From Bryobacterales bacterium (GTDB lineage Bacteria; Acidobacteriota; Terriglobia; Bryobacterales; UBA6623): 64,000 nt of DNA. Every line of letters starts with the position of its first letter. The stretch's first letter is position 1. Under the pieces are notes generated by a model. The model saw only the letters and a list, made by a program, of their open reading frames with translations, had not been told where the DNA came from and did no database searches. The position numbers and the translations under genes were made by a program. The stretch is from the NCBI GenBank assembly GCA_028819255.1, contig JAPPMB010000015.1, positions 62,001 to 126,000 on the forward strand. The letters are read 5' to 3'. Below are positions 37,120 through 44,226 of the stretch, in pieces.

Positions 37120-37639
37120 CTACGGGGGACTTCTCCAGCGTCGGACGCGACGTATTGCGCCAACGATTAGGGCTCCAAACCCACGAGCTAGGGCGGCGAG
37201 TCGCGCCCGATGGACGTCGCTGAAGGAGCTTCCCTACGGCGCGGCGAGGATCACTGGTGGACGGCCTGCTCCGGGCCCCGCTGGCGGGACGTAGGGAAGA
37301 GCGCCGGGCTAGACAATTGCGGACCAAGCAGAACCTTCCGGGCAACCGCTCATCGACTGAGAGAGGCCGTTTGGCGGTGTCGATGTCCCGCCTGTGAGAT
37401 CGCCACTGGGATGGCCGCGAGGCGCTGATAGCCTGAGGCCAACTAAGTCTCCCGATTTGTGGTGGTTGTGGTCCTATCGCTCAGCGAGAGCAGCCCGGAG
37501 AGTTTGAACAGGTGGTTCTGCTGGCGTTCCCGCATCTAGGTGAGTCGGCTTCCAGCGTCGAGCTGCGCGAGGGTCGCGAGAGGGCCTCGGAGCGAAGCGA
37601 TTGGCCCTCGATCGTGCGGCTGCGCTATTGGGGGAGGTG
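37120..37639. other. Stretch between the two ADOP permeases
   Basis: About 520 bp with short, poor-quality ORFs and no recognised gene. A purine-rich GGGGGAGGTG directly precedes the ATG of the intact permease, an unusually close spacing of 2 nt. Confidence 0.4.
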
Positions 37640-40126
37640 ATGACAGCGTCGCGTGTGGCAAATCAGTCCGCGGCGCCGTCGTCGCGAAGCTGGGCCCAAC
37701 ATTTCGCTTGCGCTTGGCGGTCCCTGGCGAAGGCACCGGCGTTCACGGTCCCGTCGGCACTGACGATCGCGCTCGGGATCGGCGCGACGACCGCCGTCTT
37801 CAGCTTGGTCTATGCGGTGCTGCTGAGACCCTTTCCATATCCGGATGCAGACCGAATGGTGCGCGTGTTCACTGTGGCGGAGAAGGAGCAGGGCGCCGAG
37901 CGCAACTGCTCGCTGCTGGACATCGAGGAGTACAACCGACGCTCGCGCACGGTTGAGAACGTGGGAGGTTACGTGGTCTCCGATTTGCAGATCACCGGCG
38001 AGGGCGGAGCCGAGCCGGTGGTGGTTGCGCGGCTGAACCAAGAGGTGCTCCGCGCCGTCGGCGTGCGGCCGGTGCTGGGACGCTTGTTCACGGCGGAAGA
38101 GGACCGCAAGGGCGGTCCGGTCAACAAGGCGCTGCTGAGCCACGGTCTTTGGCAGGCTCGCTACGGCGGATCGCGGGACGTGCTCGGACGCATGATTCAC
38201 CTGCCTTCGGGTGGGCACGAGGTCATCGGCGTCATGCCCGCCGGCTACGGCTATCCCGACCGCGCCACCGTGTGGGCGACGATGGAGAGCTGGTATGCGC
38301 TGGGTTTGGAGCGGTACAGCACCAAGCAGCGCGACCAGCGATGGTATGCGACGGTGGCCCGATTAGCGCCTGATGTGACGCTTGAGCAGGCCCAACAGGA
38401 GATGTCGGATGTCGCGCGGCAGTTGGCCGACGAGTTCCCCTCGACCAACGCCGGCGTGGACGTGCGCTTGGTGCGTCTGCGGGATGCCGAAGTCGGCGCT
38501 GTGGAGCCCTATCTTTACCTTCTCGCGGGAGGCGTCGGCCTCCTCTTGTTGATCTGTATCTTCAACGTGGCCAACCTGCTGCTGGTGCGCCTGCTGGCTC
38601 GCGAAAAGCAGTACGTCCTCCAGGCGGCCTTGGGCGCCGGACGCATCGAGTTGGCGAAGGGGCTGTTGGCCGAGAGCCTTCTGCTGGCCCTAGCCGGAGG
38701 CGCTGGCGGAGCGCTGATTGCATGGGTTTCGGTGACTGGCTTCCAGACGCTCTTGCCGGATTCGCTTCCGGCTTGGATGCACATCGAGGTCGACCTTTAC
38801 GTGCTCGCGTTCTGCTTCGCAGCCACGCTGGCGGCCGGGATCGTGCTCGGGTTCGCCCCAGCGATCATCGGCTCACGCGTCAATCTGGCCGATGCCCTGA
38901 AAGAAGGTGCTCGCGGAAGCTCAGCGGGATCGCGGGGACGTTCGGCGTTAGTGGTCGCCGAGGTCGCCCTGTCGCTGCTTTTGCTCCTCGGTGCCGGATT
39001 GCTGATGAAGACGTTCTTGCAGATGCAGCAGGCCGACCATGGATTCGAGGCCGAAAACCTTCTCATCGCAAATGTGCGCAACAACTCGTTTTCGAAGGCG
39101 GACAGAGCCGAGCGAGCCGCGCTGCTGGCAAGCTATCACCAGCGCATCCTCGACCGATTGCAGGCGATCCCTGGAGTGCGCAGCGCGGCCGTGACCAATC
39201 GCCTGCCGTATGAGGGACGTGATCTGCGCAACGGGCGGTTGCGCGTACAGGGGCGAGCGGAAGAGGAGACGCAGTTTCTCCTGCCCGTGGCTGGCGCAGA
39301 CGTTTCGTGGGACTACTTCCAGACAATGGGCATCCCGCTGCTCGCGGGCCGTTTCTTCGAGCCGACGGACAGCAGCGGCGGGGCGCCAGTTGTGATCGTG
39401 AACGAGGTCGGGGCGGAGGCGCTGTTCGGCGGCGAGAACCCGATCGGTCGAATGGTCCAGTGGGGCGATACCGTCGGCCCCAGCAATCCTTACTGTCGAG
39501 TCGTCGGCATAGTCGCGGACGTGAGGCACAGCGGCGTGGAGCGGGACGCGATCGAGCTGTACTACCCCTACACTCAGTGGCCGGTGAGCGGAGGGTACTA
39601 CGCCCTGCGAACGAGCCTCGACCGAGCGGCGGTAGCGGAATCGATCCGCACCGTGGTGCGCGAAAGCGATCCCAACGGAGTCATTGTGTCGATCAAGACC
39701 ATGAGCGAGCGCATCAATGAGGCGCTTTGGCAGCAGCGGCTTTGGGGGGTACTCTTTACGGCCTTCGCCTGTCTGGCGATGCTGCTGGCTGCGGTGGGCG
39801 TTTACGGCTTGCTGAGTTACAGCGTCTCGCAGAGACGGCGGGACATCGGCATTCTGCTCGCGCTCGGGGCCGCCCCATCCGGCGTGCGAGCGATGGTCGT
39901 CCGCCAAGGCATGGTGCTCGTGGGCGCGGGCTTGGCGCTAGGGCTCCTGCTTTCGGTCGGCGGGTCGAGGCTGATCGCACATCTGCTGGTCGACGTGGCT
40001 ATGTACGATGGGTCGACCTACGCTGCCGTGATGGCGGTTTTGGTATTGGCGGGCTTGGCGGCGTCGGTTTGGCCCGCGATTCGGGCCTCGCGGCTGGATC
40101 CGGCGCACGCCCTGAGGATCGACTGA
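37640..40126 (+). CDS. ADOP-family ABC transporter permease
   Basis: A full-length permease of 828 residues if started at ATG 37640. ADOPs are orphan permeases with two MacB-core/FtsX units in one chain and no ATPase in the same operon; they are highly expanded in Acidobacteria. Visible features: first membrane helix near FTVPSALTIALGIGATTAVFSLVYAVLL, a MacB periplasmic domain (VGVRPVLGRLFTAEED, GHEVIGVMPAGYGYP), an FtsX unit (NVANLLLVRLLAREKQYVLQAALGAGR), a second periplasmic domain with ITNRLPYEG-like and FEPTDSSGGAPVVIVNEV, and a final FtsX unit (SYSVSQRRRDIGILLALGAAPS). Probable role: export or mechanotransmission with an ATPase encoded elsewhere. It is followed 2 bp later by a truncated substrate-binding gene. 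Confidence 0.9.
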   Translation: MTASRVANQSAAPSSRSWAQHFACAWRSLAKAPAFTVPSALTIALGIGATTAVFSLVYAVLLRPFPYPDADRMVRVFTVAEKEQGAERNCSLLDIEEYNRRSRTVENVGGYVVSDLQITGEGGAEPVVVARLNQEVLRAVGVRPVLGRLFTAEEDRKGGPVNKALLSHGLWQARYGGSRDVLGRMIHLPSGGHEVIGVMPAGYGYPDRATVWATMESWYALGLERYSTKQRDQRWYATVARLAPDVTLEQAQQEMSDVARQLADEFPSTNAGVDVRLVRLRDAEVGAVEPYLYLLAGGVGLLLLICIFNVANLLLVRLLAREKQYVLQAALGAGRIELAKGLLAESLLLALAGGAGGALIAWVSVTGFQTLLPDSLPAWMHIEVDLYVLAFCFAATLAAGIVLGFAPAIIGSRVNLADALKEGARGSSAGSRGRSALVVAEVALSLLLLLGAGLLMKTFLQMQQADHGFEAENLLIANVRNNSFSKADRAERAALLASYHQRILDRLQAIPGVRSAAVTNRLPYEGRDLRNGRLRVQGRAEEETQFLLPVAGADVSWDYFQTMGIPLLAGRFFEPTDSSGGAPVVIVNEVGAEALFGGENPIGRMVQWGDTVGPSNPYCRVVGIVADVRHSGVERDAIELYYPYTQWPVSGGYYALRTSLDRAAVAESIRTVVRESDPNGVIVSIKTMSERINEALWQQRLWGVLFTAFACLAMLLAAVGVYGLLSYSVSQRRRDIGILLALGAAPSGVRAMVVRQGMVLVGAGLALGLLLSVGGSRLIAHLLVDVAMYDGSTYAAVMAVLVLAGLAASVWPAIRASRLDPAHALRID

Positions 40127-40128
40127 GC

Positions 40129-40545
40129 ATGCGCGCGCTGCTGCTCATCGCGGCGCTTGCCTGTGCGGCCTGCCATCAGACTGAGGTGCGGCCGGCCTCC
40201 GAGTGGCCGGCGGCTGATCCAGCGCTCCTCGGTGCGGTGAACCTTGAGGCGGGCTGCATTGCGGATTTCGATCCGGAGATCGACTATTTCCCGCACAAGA
40301 CCGAGTTTCGCCGCTCGGCGCAGTTGGAGGTTCGCTACCACGGCTTCTACAAGGAGGTCTTGTTTACGCCGGCGGTGGATAACAAGGAGGTGCTCCGCTC
40401 AGCGCTCGCTCAATGCGGCGCGCCGGCACCTCCGGGCTTCCCGCCCGCGCGAGTGATCCAGATTCCGATTCGGCGCTTCACCACAGGCAGCTCAAGCATC
40501 TTCTCCGCCGTCACCTTGCTCGGAATCGAAGTCGTGTTAAGGATC
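40129..40545 (+). pseudogene. ABC transporter substrate-binding lipoprotein, truncated
   Basis: This starts 2 bp after the permease stop. The first residues form a lipoprotein signal (MRALLLIAALACAACHQ, Cys15), followed by about 120 residues that resemble the N-terminal lobe of TroA/BtuF-type binding proteins: GCIADFDPEIDYFPHKTEF, RSAQLEVRYHGFYKEVLF, LAQCGAPAPPGFP, then IRRFTTGSSSIFSAVTLLGIE. Homologues run to 300-400 residues. Here the recognisable sequence stops at GIEVVL (about 40540); beyond it the frame is the shadow of the opposite-strand antitoxin gene and no homology continues. I conclude the gene was cut off. Whether the short product is made is unknown. Confidence 0.6.
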
Positions 40546-40795
40546 ATGCGAGATCGTCGGGCGAGAGCGTCTCGAACTCCTCGCCAATCGCTTGCAGGAC
40601 CCGGCGGTTCTCGTCGGAAAGGTCGGACAGCCGGCCGAACCCGGCCATCCTTTGCGCCTTCCGCTCGCTCGCAAACAGGCGTAGCCTCTCCTCGACTGCT
40701 TCTGTGAAGAATCGCCTCAAGGTCATACCACGGCTCGCAGCAGCCGCCTTTGCCTGCCGATAAGTGGCATCTGGAAGCTCGAAGGTTGTCTTCAT
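40544..40795 (-). CDS. Antitoxin-like (VapB/ribbon-helix-helix-type) orphan
   Basis: An 83-residue protein beginning MKTTFELPDATYRQAKAAAASRGMT, the pattern of VapB-type ribbon-helix-helix antitoxins (a beta strand with alternating residues, then helices), and ending with an acidic toxin-binding tail (RRVLQAIGEEFETLSPDDLA). The stop overlaps ATGATCCTT, which looks like the first codons of a VapC toxin (M-I-L), but the toxin frame is lost after three codons, where sequence becomes the cut end of the substrate-binding gene. So this is an antitoxin whose toxin was deleted at a junction. Family assignment is by pattern. Confidence 0.7.
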   Translation of the reverse strand: MKTTFELPDATYRQAKAAAASRGMTLRRFFTEAVEERLRLFASERKAQRMAGFGRLSDLSDENRRVLQAIGEEFETLSPDDLA

Positions 40796-41195
40796 ACGCC
40801 CATATTTTCACAATTTCGGATCCAAGTTCAGGCATTCACCGTCACGGATAAGGAACTCGCCTGCGGCAACATGATTCGGCAGCCAGGTTCTCCTGTCCAT
40901 CGGAAGTTCGGACAGGCGGCCCGCCCGTCAGCGAGTGCCGCGCGTCACGGGAGACCGGACCATCGTCTGCCCGCAGTTTCTTGCCCGATGGCCACCGCGA
41001 CTCCAATTGCGGACACAGTCCGCTCGGGCAACCCACACCATCCCGAGCAGACAACCCGTTGAAGAGCGCTCATCGTTTGCAATCCATGTCATTCTCGGAA
41101 TCGGTTGGAGCGAGTCTCGATGAATCACAGTTTGACCGATTGCTTTCGCGGTGCCCTACCATGGGGCAGCGTGCCGGATGGCACCTGAGTCCCTT
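40796..41195. other. Gene-free stretch
   Basis: About 400 bp between the orphan antitoxin and the PHP-like gene. No recognisable gene. TACCAT at 41158-41163, 32 bp before the next start, is a possible -10. Confidence 0.4.
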
Positions 41196-43442
41196 ATGAA
41201 GTACCTAGTCTCCCCATTGATGTTCGTTTGCATGATCGCGTCAGGCGAACCGCTGGAATGCGACTTTACCGACTACCGCCCGTCGGAGGGCCTGCGGGCG
41301 GAGGCCTTGGACGGTGATGTGGCGTTTGAATGGGTGGGTTCCACCGGTGTCGGCCCGAACAGGACCCAGGCCGGCCAGCTTCGTGCGACATTCGGCCTGG
41401 ACAGTGGCCAGCCGGTGATCCGGCAGCTTGCCGTCCTGTCCAGAGCCGGACACTGGGCTCCTCTTGTCCGCGACGCCCGGCCGGAGTTTCATGTCGCGGA
41501 GGGCAGGCGGAGAATCTCCTATCAGCAACTCCGGCCGATGGAGGCCCTCGGCCGGGACGCTACACCCGAAGTCGTGGCAAAGGAGAAATGGAAGGTCTTC
41601 TGGGACGCGCCGTTGAATGTTCCCGGCCTCGAGGATGTGAATCCGGGCATGCCCAGAAAGCCGGGTGAAGTGACCCGGAGCGACGTCGCGTACGCGGTCA
41701 AGTCCTGCCGGGTGCGCAGCGAGGGCGCCCGGCTTGAGATCTCGTTCGACGGCCTGCGGCTGGGATCGTTCTCGGGCCGCCTCCGCTTCACGGTCTACGA
41801 GGGCTCGAATCTGGTTCGCCAGGAGGCCGTCGCGGCAACCTCCGAGCCATCGGTCGCCTACGTCTACCGGGCCGGGCTCAGCGGGCTGAAGAGCCAGGAC
41901 TACCGGAGCATGCGCTGGCGCGACATTGCCCGGGACTGGCAGCGCTACCAGTTCGGGGGAGGCGTCAATGACGGCCCCGTTCCCCTGCGTGCGCGAAACC
42001 GAATCCTGCTGCTTGAACAGGAGCGCGGTGCGCTCGCCGTGTTTCCGCCGTCGCACAAGTTCTTCTTTGCCCGCGAGATCGAGATGAATCTAGGCTACGT
42101 GTGGTACCGGCAGGGTCCGGAAGGGGTGTTCGGCGTTGGCGTTCGCCAAGGTGAGAGGGAGGAGATGTTCCGCCCGTGGGGCGCGTCACAGGAGATCTGG
42201 GAGAAGCGCGTCCGGCAGTCGCGACGCTTCGCGGAAGGCAATTTCGCGCTCTACAACGCTCCGGCCGGGACTCTGCAGCGTATGGCCGTCTACTACTATC
42301 TCGGACCCCGGGACACAGAATCCACGCTTGATGAGGTCCTCGCTTACACGAACGGCGACAAGTACAAGCCGCTGGCGGGCCATCAGGTGGCAGTCAGCCA
42401 CTTTCACACGCACTTCGCCGAGCAGCTGGTCGACCTGGGATCGCTCGATGCGCGGCCACCGTGGGTGTCGGCGTTCAAGGGGCTGGGCATCAATATCGCA
42501 ATGATGTCGGACTTCCACGGCGACGGCCACCCGGACGATGAGGGCGAAATCCGGTTCCGGGAGCTCGGGGAGTACTTTGAGGCCTGTCGGCGTCACTCGG
42601 ACAAGGACTTTCTGCTGATGCCGGGCGAGGAGCCGAACGTCCACTTCGGAGGTCACTACACGCTTGTGTTCCCAAGGCCCGTCTACTGGTCCAAGGTGCG
42701 TGTGCCCGATGCCGAATTCCAGTCCAGCCACCCGATGTACGGCAAGGTCTATCGCGTCGGTTCGGCCGGCGAAATGCTTTCGATGGTGGAAATGGAGCAG
42801 GGCCTGCTCTGGCAGGCCCACCCGCGCACCAAGGGATCGACGTTCTATCCCGACGTGGTGCGTGAGGAACCGCACTTCATCAGCGACCGCTATCTCGGCG
42901 GGGCCTTTCAGACGCTTCCGGCGGACCTGTCTGAGCCGAGAATCTGTCAGGAGCGGTGCTTCGGCCTCCTAGACGACATGAACAACTGGGCCGGGCCGAA
43001 GTACATGATCGCCGAGGGCGACACCTACACGAAGTACCCCGAAGACGAGATCTATCCCCAGCTGATCGTCAACTACGTGAAGCTTGACCGGTTGCCCGCG
43101 TTCGACGAGGACTGGAGCCCCGTTACCGAGGCGATGAGGCGGGGCGACTTCTTCGTGTCGACCGGGGAGGTCCTGATTCCGTCGCACTCCATCGAAGGGT
43201 TCGAGGAGCGCAAGACGATGGTGGCCGAGGTGGAGTGGACCTTCCCGCTGGAGTTTGTCGAGCTGGTCTGGGGCGACGGGAAGACGACGGGCACGCAAGT
43301 GCTGCCAACGACTGATCGCGGCTCCTTTGGCCGAACCACCTTCCGCATGGAGTTCGACTCCAGCGGCAAGAAGTGGGTCCGCTTCGCGGCCTGGGACTCT
43401 GCCGGGAACGGCGCATTCACACAGCCGGTTCACCTGCGGTGA
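41196..43442 (+). CDS. Secreted protein with PHP-like metal-binding region
   Basis: A 748-residue exported protein; I use MKYLVSPLMFVCMIASG (signal peptide) as the start, 15 codons after the ORF-track start. The first half is beta-rich and unrecognised. The second half has metal-ligand clusters in the order typical of PHP-superfamily phosphoesterases: HFHTH near residue 402, SDFHGDGH some 40 residues later, PGEEPNVHFGGHY, QAHPRTKGS, and further Asp/His near the end. That is inference from motif order, not a confirmed family hit. It may hydrolyse a phosphate ester or polysaccharide outside the cytoplasm. It is followed 34 bp later by the RraA-like gene on the same strand, and then a convergent PhoD-like gene, all fitting extracytoplasmic catabolism. 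Confidence 0.7.
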   Translation: MKYLVSPLMFVCMIASGEPLECDFTDYRPSEGLRAEALDGDVAFEWVGSTGVGPNRTQAGQLRATFGLDSGQPVIRQLAVLSRAGHWAPLVRDARPEFHVAEGRRRISYQQLRPMEALGRDATPEVVAKEKWKVFWDAPLNVPGLEDVNPGMPRKPGEVTRSDVAYAVKSCRVRSEGARLEISFDGLRLGSFSGRLRFTVYEGSNLVRQEAVAATSEPSVAYVYRAGLSGLKSQDYRSMRWRDIARDWQRYQFGGGVNDGPVPLRARNRILLLEQERGALAVFPPSHKFFFAREIEMNLGYVWYRQGPEGVFGVGVRQGEREEMFRPWGASQEIWEKRVRQSRRFAEGNFALYNAPAGTLQRMAVYYYLGPRDTESTLDEVLAYTNGDKYKPLAGHQVAVSHFHTHFAEQLVDLGSLDARPPWVSAFKGLGINIAMMSDFHGDGHPDDEGEIRFRELGEYFEACRRHSDKDFLLMPGEEPNVHFGGHYTLVFPRPVYWSKVRVPDAEFQSSHPMYGKVYRVGSAGEMLSMVEMEQGLLWQAHPRTKGSTFYPDVVREEPHFISDRYLGGAFQTLPADLSEPRICQERCFGLLDDMNNWAGPKYMIAEGDTYTKYPEDEIYPQLIVNYVKLDRLPAFDEDWSPVTEAMRRGDFFVSTGEVLIPSHSIEGFEERKTMVAEVEWTFPLEFVELVWGDGKTTGTQVLPTTDRGSFGRTTFRMEFDSSGKKWVRFAAWDSAGNGAFTQPVHLR

Positions 43443-43476
43443 AGCCGGATGCGGCGCATGCACTACGATGGCATTC

Positions 43477-44208
43477 ATGTCTGCTCCTGAACTGTCGACT
43501 TCGTATCTGGCCAAGCTTTGCGAATTCGACACCCCGACGATCTGCAACGTGATCGAACTTTTTGCCGTCCGCCCACAGACCGACGGCTACATGGACGCGC
43601 GAATTGCGGCATGCTTCCCGGAAATGGCGCCGACCTGCGGGTACGCCGCCACGGCGACGTTCCGTTCGGCGCTTGAGCCCAGAGGCAACATCGCATACGG
43701 CTCGCTGGCGGGCCAGATCGCTCGCTTCGAGGAAGTGCCCGGGCCGCCGTTCGTCGTCATCCAGGATCTCGACGTCCCGACAAAGTCGGCGACCTTCGGC
43801 GAGGTCATGGCTGCTTCCTATAAGTCTTTCGGTGTCGCCGGCCTCATCACCAGCGGCGCTGCCCGGGATCTGGACCAGGTGCGTGCAGTCGGCCTGCCGT
43901 GCTTTGCGGACGGCGTGATCTCCTCCCACGGCTTTCCGCGGCTCCTTGACTTCATGGTTCCGGTCCATGTCGGCGGACTCGGGGTCTACCCCGGCGACCT
44001 GCTCCACGCGGACCAGAACGGAGTGACCAACATCCCCGCTGAAATCGCGGGCGAGGTGGCCGACGTCTGCCAGGAATTCTGCGATGCGGAGGCCGTGGTG
44101 ATCGACTACTGCGCCGCCGGCGAGGTGACAAAGGACGGCTACGCGGCCGCGCTCAGGGAGCTCGGCGCGCGTGTGAAGAGGCTCAGAGAGCGCGTCCGGC
44201 GTCCTTAG
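43477..44208 (+). CDS. RraA-like aldolase/dimethylmenaquinone methyltransferase-fold protein
   Basis: A 243-residue cytoplasmic protein, starting at ATG 43477 (the track starts at 43255, inside the previous gene). It has the RraA-fold pattern: DTPTICNVIELFAVRP at the start, GYAATATFRSA, GLITSGAARDLDQVRAVGLPCFADGV (where RraA and HMG/CHA aldolases have GxxxDGxxRDxxxxR), and GVYPGDLLHADQNGVTNIP. The arginine and Asp of the aldolase active site are retained (AARDLD). Members cleave 4-hydroxy-4-methyl-2-oxoglutarate-type substrates, decarboxylate oxaloacetate, or bind RNase E. TACGAT 7 nt upstream may be a -10. Catabolic aldolase is the better guess here. Confidence 0.8.
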   Translation: MSAPELSTSYLAKLCEFDTPTICNVIELFAVRPQTDGYMDARIAACFPEMAPTCGYAATATFRSALEPRGNIAYGSLAGQIARFEEVPGPPFVVIQDLDVPTKSATFGEVMAASYKSFGVAGLITSGAARDLDQVRAVGLPCFADGVISSHGFPRLLDFMVPVHVGGLGVYPGDLLHADQNGVTNIPAEIAGEVADVCQEFCDAEAVVIDYCAAGEVTKDGYAAALRELGARVKRLRERVRRP

Positions 44209-44226
44209 CGCCCCGGACTTCGCCTG

